Shown here: positions 23,607 to 32,175 of the stretch, one piece after another | Position numbering within the stretch: the stretch's first letter is position 1 | Layout: the number at the start of each line of letters is the position of its first letter | Origin: JAHDVS01 sp964370985 | GTDB lineage: Bacteria; Actinomycetota; Thermoleophilia; Gaiellales; Gaiellaceae | NCBI GenBank assembly: GCA_964370985.1 | Contig: CAYJLE010000001.1 | Span: 186,001-250,000 of the forward strand | DNA length: 64,000 bases | Direction: 5' to 3' | Made by a program: the position numbers and the translations under genes | Notes under the pieces: generated by a model | Told to the model about the DNA's origin: nothing | What the model saw: only the letters and a program-made list of their open reading frames with translations | Database searches by the model: none

Positions 23607-24959
23607 ATGGTCGCGGGTGTCGAGATCCTGCTCGCCGTCGGCGTCGCCGCTGCCGCGCTGGCGTTCGCGGGCGTCGCGACGGGCCGCGCGCCCGAGCGGG
23701 CGCTGCTCTGGCTGACGATCGCGCTGGTCGTCGCCGCTGGTGTCGCGGCGGTCGTTCTGGCGGTGGCGCTGGCCACGGAACGCTGGGACTGGGAGCCGCT
23801 CGCTCTCGCCTTCGGCGGTCTTGCTGCTGCCGCGGCCGCAGGCGCCGGAGCGTTCGGGCTCGCCCGCGGGCTCGATCGTGTCCGCGCGGTCGAGCAGGCG
23901 GGGGAGCGCGCGCTCGAGCGCCTGCAGGGGACGATCGACGAGCACGCGGTGCGCCGCGCCAAGGAGCTCGAGCACCTGCTCGCCCGCGAGCGTGCCGAGA
24001 CGCTGCACCTGATCGCCGAGCAGGAGCGGGCGCTGCGGGAGGAACGGCGCGCCGAGGCCCGGGAGCAGGCGGATCTGGCGCAGACGGGGCTGATGCAGGA
24101 GGTGGCGGACACGCAGGAGCGGCTCGAGCGGCGCCTGTCGGCGTGGAGCACCGATCTCGAGCGGGCGCAGCAGCACCTGAAGGCGCGACTCGAGGAGCTG
24201 ATCCGCAAGCAGGCCGAGGCGCTGCAGGCGCACGAGGCGAGGCTCGCCGATCACGCCGCCGAGGTGGCCGAGCTCGAGGACGTGCAGCGCCAGGCGATCG
24301 GCAGGCTCAGCGGGGAGCTCGAGCGGGCGCTCGCCCAGGCGCTCGAGGAGACCCATGCGGAGATCGAGACGCACGCGGCGGAGCGGCGGCGCGCGCTCCA
24401 CGAGGTGAGCGAGCGGCTGCGCGCCCGCGAACGCTCGATGCGGGAGCAGATCCAGCGCGAGGAGAGCGAAGTGCGCACCCAGCTCGCCCAACAGCTCGAG
24501 GAGGTCGAGCGGCGCCAGCTCGAGCAGCTCGAGCGATCGGTGGATCGCTCGGTCGTCCGGCTGGGCGAGGAGGCCGATCGCCGGTTCGACGTCCAACTGC
24601 GTGACTCGCGGGAGCGGACGGCCGACAGGCTCGGCCGCGAGCTCGAGCTCCAGATGGAGACGTTCACGCGCGCCGCGGAGCAGGAGGTCGCCGCGCGGAT
24701 CACGGACGCGACCCAGGTCGCCGCGGCGAAGCTCCAGCGCCAGCTCGACGACGTCGTGCGCGCAGCCGAGGGGCAGACGGCGATCTCCAACGAGCGGATC
24801 CGGGAGCTGGCCACCCGCCTCGAGCGCTCGCTCGAGGCCGCGAACCAGCGGCTGGCCGCTTTCGAGGCCAACGTCGAGCTCGAGCTGGCCGCGAAGCTGG
24901 CCGAGATCGAGCGCGCGGTGCGGGCGGCCGAGCAGGCTGCCGAGCGCGAGCGGGCCTGA
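23607..24959 (+). CDS. Membrane-anchored long coiled-coil protein
   Basis: A 450-residue protein with two or three N-terminal membrane helices (about residues 1-25, 33-55 and perhaps 65-85) followed by about 350 residues of nearly uninterrupted coiled coil rich in Glu, Arg, Ala and Gln. The overall build resembles bacterial scaffold or cell-shape proteins and RmuC-like or methyl-accepting-like stalks, but no catalytic or signalling domain is visible. It is leaderless by TACGAT. Its partners are unknown. Confidence 0.75.
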   Translation: MVAGVEILLAVGVAAAALAFAGVATGRAPERALLWLTIALVVAAGVAAVVLAVALATERWDWEPLALAFGGLAAAAAAGAGAFGLARGLDRVRAVEQAGERALERLQGTIDEHAVRRAKELEHLLARERAETLHLIAEQERALREERRAEAREQADLAQTGLMQEVADTQERLERRLSAWSTDLERAQQHLKARLEELIRKQAEALQAHEARLADHAAEVAELEDVQRQAIGRLSGELERALAQALEETHAEIETHAAERRRALHEVSERLRARERSMREQIQREESEVRTQLAQQLEEVERRQLEQLERSVDRSVVRLGEEADRRFDVQLRDSRERTADRLGRELELQMETFTRAAEQEVAARITDATQVAAAKLQRQLDDVVRAAEGQTAISNERIRELATRLERSLEAANQRLAAFEANVELELAAKLAEIERAVRAAEQAAERERA

Positions 24960-25029
24960 CTCGCAGCCCGACCCCGGCGAACTTTCGCGCGCAGGGTTCG
25001 TCGTAGCGAGCAAGAACCCCTTTCTCGTC

Positions 25030-25230
25030 ATGGAAGAGACGCAAACCCTCGAGCCGGAGCACGACGAGCGCCTGAAGGTGCAGAGCTGGCGCCTGCACGT
25101 CCTGATCGGGGCGGGCTACCCGATCGATCTCGCCGAGCGAATGGCCGAGAGCGATGCCGACCTGCACGATGCCGTCGAGCTCATCGAGCAAGGGTGCACC
25201 CCCGAGGTCGCAGCGCAGATCCTGCTCTGA
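25030..25230 (+). CDS. Small acidic protein, 66 aa
   Basis: Not recognised. A short acidic protein: METQT-like start, then RLKVQSWRLHVLIGAGYPIDLAERMAES followed by LHDAVELIEQGCTPEVAAQIL, which looks like two helical hairpins. No ribosome site was found, and no TANNNT box at the leaderless spacing. It overlaps the following hydrolase by 37 bases. Confidence 0.58.
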   Translation: MEETQTLEPEHDERLKVQSWRLHVLIGAGYPIDLAERMAESDADLHDAVELIEQGCTPEVAAQILL

Positions 25231-26252
25231 CAGCGGGTGAGCTCGGGAACGCGGTCGACGCGCTCGCGTCCCGCTTCGCCCGCCCGCCCGGCGGCCTCGC
25301 GGTCGGTGCGATCGCCGGCGCGCACGCGGTCGCGCGCGGCTACGGTGGCGCGCACGCGGGAACCATCTTCGAGATCGGGTCGGTCACGAAGGTGTTCACG
25401 GCGATCCTCCTCGCCGACCTCGCCGCGGAGGGCGTGCTCGGGCTCGACGAGCCGCTCGACGCGTGCCTGCCCCGGGGCACGATCGTCCCGACGCGCGACG
25501 GGGTGCGCGCGACGCTCGCTGACGTGGCCACGCACACCGCGGGTCTCCCGAGCGCCCCGCCCGGCTTCCTCCGCCACGCGCTGCGCCACCGCGGCGACCC
25601 GTGGGCCGCACTCACGGCGGAGGAGCTGCTCGCCGCCCTTGCTCGCACCCGCCTGCGCCACGCCCCCGGCGGGCGCTTTCGCTATTCGAACTTCGGCTTC
25701 GGCCTGCTCGGCCACGCGTTGGCCCACCGGGCGGGCGCCCCGTACGAGGAGCTCCTGGCCAGGCGGATCTGCCAGCCGCTCGACCTCCGGGACACGTCGG
25801 TGGCGATCGACCCCGCCGCCGCGATCGGTCGCGTGGCGCAGGGTCACTCGAGCCGCGGGCGGCCCGCGGCCCCGTGGCACCTTCCCGCGATCGCCGCCGC
25901 CGGCGCGCTCCACTCGACCGCCACCGATCTGCTCGCCTTCCTGCGCGCCTGCCTCGAGCCGCCCTCGTCCCCGCCTGGCGCCGCGCTGGCGGCGACACTC
26001 GTGCCCCGCTTCCGCATCCGGCGCCACCTCGCGGTGGGGCTCGCCTGGCTGCTGATCGGGGGGGACGGGGCACCGACACTCGCGTGGCACAACGGCGGCA
26101 CCGGCGGCTTCCGCTCGTTCGTCGGGCTCTCCCGCGAGCCGCCGGTCGCCGTGGTGGTGCTGTCTGCCCGCGCCAGCTCCGTCGACCGGCTGGGGATGAG
26201 GCTGCTCGCGGCACTCGGGGCGGGGCCGGCCCGCGGGAGGCGGCCACGCTAG
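25194..26252 (+). CDS. Serine hydrolase, class C beta-lactamase / D,D-peptidase family
   Basis: A 352-residue penicillin-binding-fold hydrolase: SVTK (SxxK nucleophile, about residue 63), YSNFGFG (YxN, about 164) and HNGGTGGF (replacing KTG, about 302). Without a clear signal peptide it is more likely an esterase or peptidase than a resistance enzyme. GTG 25194 is the only ordinary start; CTG 25227, which would overlap the upstream stop as CTGA, lacks a ribosome site. The stop TAG also forms the -10 box of xseA. Confidence 0.8.
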   Translation: MHPRGRSADPALTAGELGNAVDALASRFARPPGGLAVGAIAGAHAVARGYGGAHAGTIFEIGSVTKVFTAILLADLAAEGVLGLDEPLDACLPRGTIVPTRDGVRATLADVATHTAGLPSAPPGFLRHALRHRGDPWAALTAEELLAALARTRLRHAPGGRFRYSNFGFGLLGHALAHRAGAPYEELLARRICQPLDLRDTSVAIDPAAAIGRVAQGHSSRGRPAAPWHLPAIAAAGALHSTATDLLAFLRACLEPPSSPPGAALAATLVPRFRIRRHLAVGLAWLLIGGDGAPTLAWHNGGTGGFRSFVGLSREPPVAVVVLSARASSVDRLGMRLLAALGAGPARGRRPR

Positions 26253-26255
26253 GCT
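26250..26255 (+). promoter_or_regulatory. -10 box of xseA
   Basis: TAGGCT, which begins with the stop codon of the preceding gene; GTG 26263 follows after 7 bases. Confidence 0.5.
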
Positions 26256-26262
26256 CCCGAAC

Positions 26263-27480
26263 GTGAAGATCGAGCCGATCTACTACGGCGAGCGCAAGGT
26301 CTTCCGCGTCTCGGGCTTCAACCGCGGCATCGCCGACTGGCTCGGCCGGCTGCCTTCCCAGTGGGTCGAGGGAGAGGTGACGGAGCTGCGCCGCCAGGAC
26401 GCATGGCAGTCGGTCTACTTCACGCTCAAGGACCCCGAGGACGGCACGTCCTTGCCGGTCGCCATGCCCCGCCGGGCGTTCGACGCGCTCGGGCTCTCGC
26501 TCGCCGACGGCGTCCTCGTCCACGTGCACGGTCAGGCCGAGCTCTGGCAGAAGCGGGGCGAGTTCAGATTCCGGGCGGAGGCGATCGAGCCGGTGGGCCT
26601 CGGCGACGTCCTGCTCCGGCTCGAGCGGCTGAAGCAGCTGCTCGCGGCCGAGGGGCTGCTCGCGGAGGAGCGCAAGCGGCCGCTGCCGTACCTGCCGCGG
26701 CTGATCGGGCTCGTGACCGGCAGCGAGGCCGCGGCGAAGCGGGACGTGATCGCGACGATCACGAGCCGCTTCCCGCCGGCGCGGATCATCGTGGCGGAGG
26801 CGTACGTGACCGGACCGCGGGCGCCGCTCGCGATCGCGGCCGCGCTGCGGGCGGTCTGCGACGCCGGCGCCGACGTGATCGTGCTCGCCCGCGGCGGCGG
26901 CGGGTTCGACGACCTGCTCGCGTTCAGCGACGAGCGGCTCGTGCGCGCGGTCGCGAGCTGTCCGGTCCCGGTCGTCTCCGCGGTCGGGCACGAGCAGGAC
27001 GTTCCACTCTGCGACCTCGGCGCCGACGTGGTCAAGTCGACGCCGACCGCGGCCGCGCGACTCGTCGTCCCCGACTGGGCCGAGCTGCTCGAGCACCTCG
27101 CGGCGCTGCGAGGCGGGGTCGAGGCGGCTGCGAGGCGGCGCGTGGAGCGGGCCGCGCGCGAGCTCGCCCGCGATCGCCTCCGGCTGGTGCGCGCGCCCGC
27201 CTTGCTGCTCGAGCGCAAGCGCGCGGGGTTGACCGCCGACCGCGAGCGCCTGGTGCGGGCTCCAGCGCTGCTGGCCGAGCGTGCCCGCGGCAGGCTCGAG
27301 AACCTCGGAGGACGGCTCCGGGCGTTGTCACCGCAGGCCACGCTGTCGCGCGGCTACGCGGTGGTGCGCCGGCAGGACGTTGTGGTGCGAGTTGCGGCCG
27401 AGCTGTCGGCGGGCGAGCAGGTCGACGTGCAGGTCGCCGCCGGAGGGTTCGCCGCGGTCGTGGAGTCGGTGCGGCCGTGA
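26263..27480 (+). CDS. xseA: Exodeoxyribonuclease VII large subunit
   Basis: Catalytic subunit of the single-strand DNA exonuclease used in repair. 405 residues: OB-fold N-terminus (FNRGIADWLGRLPSQWVEGEVTELRRQDAWQSVYFTLKD), then the catalytic region LPRLIGLVTGSEAAAKRDVIATITSRFP, VIVLARGGGGFDDLLAFSDERLVRAV and PVVSAVGHEQDVPLCDLGADVVKSTPTAAA, and a coiled-coil C-terminus. The stop overlaps xseB (GTGA). Confidence 0.96.
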   Translation: MKIEPIYYGERKVFRVSGFNRGIADWLGRLPSQWVEGEVTELRRQDAWQSVYFTLKDPEDGTSLPVAMPRRAFDALGLSLADGVLVHVHGQAELWQKRGEFRFRAEAIEPVGLGDVLLRLERLKQLLAAEGLLAEERKRPLPYLPRLIGLVTGSEAAAKRDVIATITSRFPPARIIVAEAYVTGPRAPLAIAAALRAVCDAGADVIVLARGGGGFDDLLAFSDERLVRAVASCPVPVVSAVGHEQDVPLCDLGADVVKSTPTAAARLVVPDWAELLEHLAALRGGVEAAARRRVERAARELARDRLRLVRAPALLLERKRAGLTADRERLVRAPALLAERARGRLENLGGRLRALSPQATLSRGYAVVRRQDVVVRVAAELSAGEQVDVQVAAGGFAAVVESVRP

Positions 27481-27722
27481 CGGAGCCGACGTTCGAGGAG
27501 GCGCGGGCGGAGCTCGAGCGGATCGTGGCGCAACTCGAGAGCGGCGAGGCCGAGCTCGAGGACGCCGTCTCGCTGTGGGAGCGAGGCGAGGGGCTCTACC
27601 GGCTCTGCCTCGGGAAGCTCGACGCCGCACAGGGGCGCGTCGACGAGCTCGCCCGCCGGGAGGCACCGGAGCCCGGGGACGCCCCGAACGAGCCGGACGA
27701 GCCGGGGGTCGCCGGGCCCTGA
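27477..27722 (+). CDS. xseB: Exodeoxyribonuclease VII small subunit
   Basis: Short helical partner that binds the XseA coiled coil. 81 residues with the family core FEEARAELERIVAQLESGEAELEDAVSLWERGEGLYRLCLGKLDAAQGRV, followed by an acidic/proline tail. GTG start overlaps xseA by four bases; the stop shares one base with the next start (TGATG). Confidence 0.94.
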   Translation: MTEPTFEEARAELERIVAQLESGEAELEDAVSLWERGEGLYRLCLGKLDAAQGRVDELARREAPEPGDAPNEPDEPGVAGP

Positions 27723-28348
27723 TGTCCGGGCGCATCTTCGCGGCGCTGTACGACCGCGGCGCGAGGCGCGTCGAGGAGGCGGGGCTGCGAGCGCGCCGGG
27801 GTGAGCTGCTCGCGGGCCTCTCCGGGGACGTGCTGGAGATCGGGGCCGGCACGGGCCTGAATCTCCAGCACTACCCCGCCGGCGCGCGGCTCGTCCTGCT
27901 CGAGCCGGATCCCCACATGCGCAGGCGGCTCGCCGCGCGGCTGGCCGGCCTGCCGTTCAGCGCCGAGGTCGTGCCGGCGTCGGCGGAGGCGCTTCCGTTT
28001 CCCGACTCGTCGTTCGACGCGGTGGTGTCGACGCTCGTGCTCTGCAGCGTCGCCGACCTGGGGCGGGCGCTCGCGGAGGTTCGGCGCGTGCTGCGCCCCG
28101 GCGGACGCCTGGCGCTGATCGAGCACGTTCGCGGTGAGGGTGCCCTCGCCACGCTCCAGGACGCGATCGCGCCGCCGAGCCGCCTCGTCAGCTCGTGCTC
28201 CCCGAACCGGCGCACCGTGGAGGCTGTGCGCGATGCCGGCTTCGAGCTGACCGCGGAGCGGTTCACGCTCGAGCGAGCGCCGTTCTGGGTCCGGCCGGCG
28301 TTCGCAGGCGTGGCCGTCCGGAACGCCGGGCGGCCGCTGGTAGAGTGA
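27722..28348 (+). CDS. Class I SAM-dependent methyltransferase (UbiE/methyltransferase-11 type)
   Basis: A 208-residue Rossmann-fold methyltransferase: motif I VLEIGAGTGLNL, acidic loop VLLEPDPHM, motif II region FDAVVSTLVLCSV and RVLRPGGRLALIEHV. It resembles phospholipid or small-molecule methyltransferases of the UbiE group; the substrate is unknown. It is coupled to xseB by TGATG but has no evident functional link to exonuclease VII. Confidence 0.83.
   Translation: MSGRIFAALYDRGARRVEEAGLRARRGELLAGLSGDVLEIGAGTGLNLQHYPAGARLVLLEPDPHMRRRLAARLAGLPFSAEVVPASAEALPFPDSSFDAVVSTLVLCSVADLGRALAEVRRVLRPGGRLALIEHVRGEGALATLQDAIAPPSRLVSSCSPNRRTVEAVRDAGFELTAERFTLERAPFWVRPAFAGVAVRNAGRPLVE
28341..28346 (+). 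promoter_or_regulatory. -10 box of the ferritin gene
   Basis: TAGAGT, 7 bases before ATG 28354 and overlapping the end of the methyltransferase gene. Typical leaderless spacing. Confidence 0.5.
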
Positions 28349-28353
28349 CTCGC

Positions 28354-28890
28354 ATGGCCGAGAAGAGGTTCCCCCAGGCTCTCAACGAGCACATCGGGCG
28401 CGAGTTCGCCGCCTCCCAGCAGTACATCGCGATCGCCGTCCACTACGACGCCGAGACCCTCCCGCACCTGGCGGCGCACTTCTACCGCCAGGCAGTGGAG
28501 GAGCGAAACCACGCCATGATGATGGTGCAGTACCTGCTCGACGCGGGACTCCCAGTGGCGATCCCGGGCGCCGAGGCGCCCCGGGCGTCCTTCGCCGACG
28601 AGGTCGAGCCCGTCGCCCTGGCCCTGAAGCAGGAGGAGCAGGTCACCGAGCAGATCACGGCGCTCGCGCGGCTGGCACGCGCGGAGGACGACCTCGTTGC
28701 GGAGCAGTTCCTCCAGTGGTTCCTGAAGGAGCAACTCGAGGAGGTCTCGAGCATGTCCCAGCTCCTCGTGACGGTGCAGCGGGCGGCGCAGGTGAGCATC
28801 CTCCTCGCCGAGCAGCAGCTCGCGAGCACCCAGGTCGGGGACGGCGGCGGCAACCCTGACGCCCCGGCCGCAGCCGGCGGCGCCCTGTAG
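28354..28890 (+). CDS. Non-haem ferritin
   Basis: Iron-storage four-helix protein of 178 residues. Ferroxidase ligands can be seen as EFAASQQY (first Glu), AVEERNHAMMM (Glu, Glu and His of helix B), KQEEQVTEQI and FLKEQLEEV. It is like the actinobacterial BfrB-type ferritin; no haem-ligand Met at the usual bacterioferritin position was identified. The C-terminus ends in a Gly/Ala/Pro-rich tail. No iron-regulator box was recognised. Confidence 0.9.
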   Translation: MAEKRFPQALNEHIGREFAASQQYIAIAVHYDAETLPHLAAHFYRQAVEERNHAMMMVQYLLDAGLPVAIPGAEAPRASFADEVEPVALALKQEEQVTEQITALARLARAEDDLVAEQFLQWFLKEQLEEVSSMSQLLVTVQRAAQVSILLAEQQLASTQVGDGGGNPDAPAAAGGAL

Positions 28891-28895
28891 GGCCG

Positions 28896-29897
28896 TCAGC
28901 GCCCCAGGGCGCGGAGCAACCGTCCGAGCGCCTCGCCGAGCGCCTCGAGATCGTCGCGCGAGCGGGCGGGGTCGCCGCCGAGCGGGAGTACCGCGGTCGC
29001 GCCGAGCTCGTGAAGCGCAGCCACGCCGCCCCGGACGCTGCCCCCGAAGACCACGCAGGGAACGTCCGCTGCGGCGCACGCCGTGGCGACGGCGCCGGGC
29101 AGCTTTCCGGCGGCGGAGGTCTGGTCGACCCGCCCCTCGCCCGTGATCGCGAGCGCGGCGCCGGCGATGCGCCCCGGGAAGCCGACGGCGTCGAGCACGA
29201 GCTGGGCGCCGGGCACGAGCTCCGCACCGAGCGCCGCGAACGCTGCACCGAGGCCGCCGGCGGCGCCCGCGCCGGGACGGTCGGCATGGGGCCGAAGCTC
29301 GGGCATGGCCGCGAGCCGGCGTTCGAGCTCCTCGACCTGTTCCGGCGTGGCCCCCTTCTGCGGCCCGAAGACGCGGGCGGCGCCCCGCTCGCCGAGCAGC
29401 GGGTTCGTCACGTCGCACGCTGCCCGGAGTCGCACCCCACGGAGGTCACTCCCGGAGAGGGCCCGGCGAAGCCCCGCGCCGCCGTCGACGGTCGCGCTGC
29501 CCCCGAGCGTGACGAGGAGCTCGTGCGCGCCGGCGCCGGCGGCGGCAAGCAGGAGCTGGCCGAGGCCGGCGGAGTCCGCACGCAGGGGGTCGAGCTCGCC
29601 GGGGCCGAGCCGCCAGAGGCCGATTGCCTCGGCAGACTCGACGACGGCGCGCCCGCCCGTCAGGAGCGCGAAGCGCGCGTCGACCGCGCGGCCGAGGGGG
29701 TCGGCGACGCGCGCGGCGCGCCACTCACCGCCCAGCGCGGCGAGCAGCGCCTCGGCGGTGCCCTCGCCGCCGTCGGCGAGCGGGAGCTGATCGGCCTCGA
29801 GCCCGGGAACGCGGCCGACGCCGGCTGCGAGCGCCCGGGCGGCCTCCCCCGCCGACGCGGAGCCCTTCAGCTTGTCGGGGCAGCAGACGACCCTCAT
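28896..29897 (-). CDS. Glycerate kinase (GarK/GlxK family)
   Basis: Phosphorylates glycerate to 2- or 3-phosphoglycerate. 333 residues with the family pattern VVCCPDKLKGSASAGEAARALAAG, PLADGGEGTAEAL, VTLGGSATVDGGAG, CDVTNPLLG..GAARVFGPQKGAT and ITGEGRVDQTSAAGKLPG. The start is ATG 29897 or the in-frame GTG six bases upstream. No glyoxylate-pathway genes adjoin it. Confidence 0.92.
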   Translation of the reverse strand: MRVVCCPDKLKGSASAGEAARALAAGVGRVPGLEADQLPLADGGEGTAEALLAALGGEWRAARVADPLGRAVDARFALLTGGRAVVESAEAIGLWRLGPGELDPLRADSAGLGQLLLAAAGAGAHELLVTLGGSATVDGGAGLRRALSGSDLRGVRLRAACDVTNPLLGERGAARVFGPQKGATPEQVEELERRLAAMPELRPHADRPGAGAAGGLGAAFAALGAELVPGAQLVLDAVGFPGRIAGAALAITGEGRVDQTSAAGKLPGAVATACAAADVPCVVFGGSVRGGVAALHELGATAVLPLGGDPARSRDDLEALGEALGRLLRALGR

Positions 29898-29923
29898 TGG
29901 CACGGGAACCGGGGCCTGGACGG

Positions 29924-31030
29924 CTAGACGCCGGCCCCGGGGCTGACCCGCGCGTCCGCCCGCGGCGCCGGGCGCCCCGCGGTGCGCACGTCCTCCGCGT
30001 CGAGGTCCCCGAGCCCGTCCTTCACGTCCCCGGGGGTGACGCGCGGGATCCGCTTGAGCGTCGCGAACGAGATCCCCTCGCGGGCGAGGAAGGCGAGGCC
30101 GAGGCCGACGCCGACGGACACCTCGATCGCCTGGAGGCCGATCCCGTAAGCGAACCCGTGCTGGTAGGCGACGCCGTAGGGGACGAGCGCGAGCGCGACG
30201 CCGGCCTGGAACAGGCCGACGCTGCCCGGCCAGAGCGGGAACGCGAGCGCGACGCTCGCGACGAGCAGGACGAGGCCGGCGGCGGCCATCGACGCCTCGA
30301 TCTGAAACGCCCTGAACGTGAAGTAGATGGCGACGAGCTGCGCCGCCCAGCCGAGGATCTGGAACGCGGCTACCGCGGCGGCCGGGCCTGGCGTGCGGAG
30401 GATGCCGAGGCCCGCGACAGCCATGTGCCACAGGCGGCTCGCCCGTCCGAGCGCGCCGGCGTCCGATCGCTCGCGCTTGTGGTAGCGCCAGGCGAGCACG
30501 ACGGCGCCGACGAAGAGGGCGAGCGACACGGCGAGGACGACCTCGATGCCCGGGACGGCCCAGGACGGGATGCGGGCGGTGACGAGGACGTAGCCGACGA
30601 GCGCGACCGTGGCCGGGACGTCGAAGAGGCGATGGGCGAACGAGGCACCGAAGATCGCCGGCCAGTTGGAGCTCCGGTGCGGCACGTGCCGCGTGAGCGC
30701 GGCCGCCCGGGCGACGTCCCCGACCCGGCCCGGGAGCACCGCGTTGCCGAGCAGGCCGATGCAGAACGCGGAGAAGACGTGGCGACGGCGTGGCCGGGGC
30801 GCCGGGAGCGCGCGGTCGAGCACGATCCGCCAGGCGACGGCACGAAGGGTGACGGAGAGGAGGTTCGCGCCGATCGCCGCGGCCACCCAGGCCCAGGCGA
30901 CCTCGGTGAAGGCGCTACCGACGACGTCGAGGTCCGGCGCCCGCCAGACGACTACCGCGACGACCGCGGCGAGCAGCGGGGCGAGGAGGGCCGCGCGGCC
31001 CCGGCGGGTGTGCAGGAGCCGGGCGCTCAT
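29924..31030 (-). CDS. Lysylphosphatidylglycerol synthase TM-type / flippase-like membrane protein
   Basis: A 368-residue integral membrane protein with about eight to nine helices of the LPG_synthase_TM/UPF0104 family: GNLLSVTLRAVAWR-like region, FCIGLLGNAVLPGRVGDVARA (family core) and FPLWPGSVGLFQAGVALAL. Members move or modify lipid-linked molecules. Its ATG overlaps the stop of the glycosyltransferase gene (ATGA), so it probably handles that enzyme's lipid product. No catalytic lysyltransferase domain is present. Confidence 0.82.
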   Translation of the reverse strand: MSARLLHTRRGRAALLAPLLAAVVAVVVWRAPDLDVVGSAFTEVAWAWVAAAIGANLLSVTLRAVAWRIVLDRALPAPRPRRRHVFSAFCIGLLGNAVLPGRVGDVARAAALTRHVPHRSSNWPAIFGASFAHRLFDVPATVALVGYVLVTARIPSWAVPGIEVVLAVSLALFVGAVVLAWRYHKRERSDAGALGRASRLWHMAVAGLGILRTPGPAAAVAAFQILGWAAQLVAIYFTFRAFQIEASMAAAGLVLLVASVALAFPLWPGSVGLFQAGVALALVPYGVAYQHGFAYGIGLQAIEVSVGVGLGLAFLAREGISFATLKRIPRVTPGDVKDGLGDLDAEDVRTAGRPAPRADARVSPGAGV

Positions 31031-32175
31031 GCCGCTACCGCAACCTTGCTCGCGGGCACGCCGGCGAGCGACTCGTAGATCCCGACCAGGCGCTGCGCGA
31101 TCTGATCCCAGTCGTAGCGCTCGACGGCGACCTCGCGGCCGCGAGCGCCGAGCGCCCTGCGCCGCGGCTCGTCCGTGAGCAGCTCGACGAGCGCCGCGCC
31201 GAGGGCGTCGGGGTCGCCGGGCGGGACGAGGATCCCGGTCTGGGGCCCGGCCACCTCGCGGTAACCGTCGATGTCGGACGCGACGACCGGGGTGGCGCAC
31301 GCGAACGCGCGGGTGATGACCATCCCGAAGCTCTCCTGCCCGACAGCGGGTGCCGCGAGCACCTTCGCGGAGGCGACCTCCTCGACCAGCGTCTCGGTCG
31401 GGAGGACGCCGAGCACGTCGATGCCGTCGGCCTCGGACACGCCGAGCCTCCGCATCAGGAAGCGCACCTGGAGCGGGTCGGCCCCGATCACGCGCAGCCT
31501 GGCCCCGGTGCGGGCGGAGACCGCCGGCCAGGCGCGCAGGAGCACGTGCAGCCCCTTGCGCGGCTCGTGACGCCCGATGAAGACGACGCGCTCGAGCCGC
31601 CCGCCGGGATCGGCCTCAGAGGGCAGTGAGACGCCGTTGGGGATGACCTCGAAGGGGCCGCCGAGCCAGGGCTCCGCGGCCGCCCGGGCGGTCTCCGAGA
31701 CCGCGATCCGGTAGTCGATGCGGGGGATCAGCACGCTCCAGAACAGCTTCCCCCAGATCCAGAATCGTCCGCCGGACGCGTGGGAGGTGCTGACGACGGG
31801 GCAGGTCGCCCCGTAGAGGGAGTACAGGGAGAGGATCGGGGCGAACGGCTCGTGAACGTGGAGGACGTCGAACCGCTCGCGCTCGAGAATCCGTTTCATG
31901 CGCGGGATCGCTCTCGGGGAGAGCACGATGTTCGAGAGGGAGGCGTTGGCGGGGATGATCACGGTGCGCCCGACGGGGATCACGTGGACGGGTGGGGGGT
32001 CGTGGCGCCCGGCCCGCGGGTGGAGCAGCCGGGTGAGCAGGCCGGGCGGGTCGTTGCCGATCACGATGCGCACGTCGTGGCCGAGCGCCGTCAGCGCGCG
32101 GGCCTGGTTCTCGGCGTGCTCGACGACGCCGCCCCAGTAGGACCACGAGAAGGGAACGACGATGCCGATCTTCAT
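31027..32175 (-). CDS. GT4-family glycosyltransferase (PimA-like)
   Basis: A 382-residue GT-B glycosyltransferase: N-terminal IGIVVPFSWSYWGGVVEHAENQARALTALGHDV is very like phosphatidylinositol mannosyltransferase PimA, with DVLHVHEPFAPILSL, VIPNGVSL, FIGRHEPRKGLHVLL and the donor-binding GQESFGMVITRAFACATPVVASDIDG. It would mannosylate a membrane lipid at the inner leaflet. Coupled on both sides by ATGA overlaps (LOG protein upstream, flippase-like downstream). Confidence 0.85.
   Translation of the reverse strand: MKIGIVVPFSWSYWGGVVEHAENQARALTALGHDVRIVIGNDPPGLLTRLLHPRAGRHDPPPVHVIPVGRTVIIPANASLSNIVLSPRAIPRMKRILERERFDVLHVHEPFAPILSLYSLYGATCPVVSTSHASGGRFWIWGKLFWSVLIPRIDYRIAVSETARAAAEPWLGGPFEVIPNGVSLPSEADPGGRLERVVFIGRHEPRKGLHVLLRAWPAVSARTGARLRVIGADPLQVRFLMRRLGVSEADGIDVLGVLPTETLVEEVASAKVLAAPAVGQESFGMVITRAFACATPVVASDIDGYREVAGPQTGILVPPGDPDALGAALVELLTDEPRRRALGARGREVAVERYDWDQIAQRLVGIYESLAGVPASKVAVAA

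Noticed and set aside
25227..25230. CTG start overlapping the preceding stop (CTGA) for the serine hydrolase
   Set aside because: No ribosome site precedes it and an ordinary GTG exists at 25194, unlike the case at 22426.
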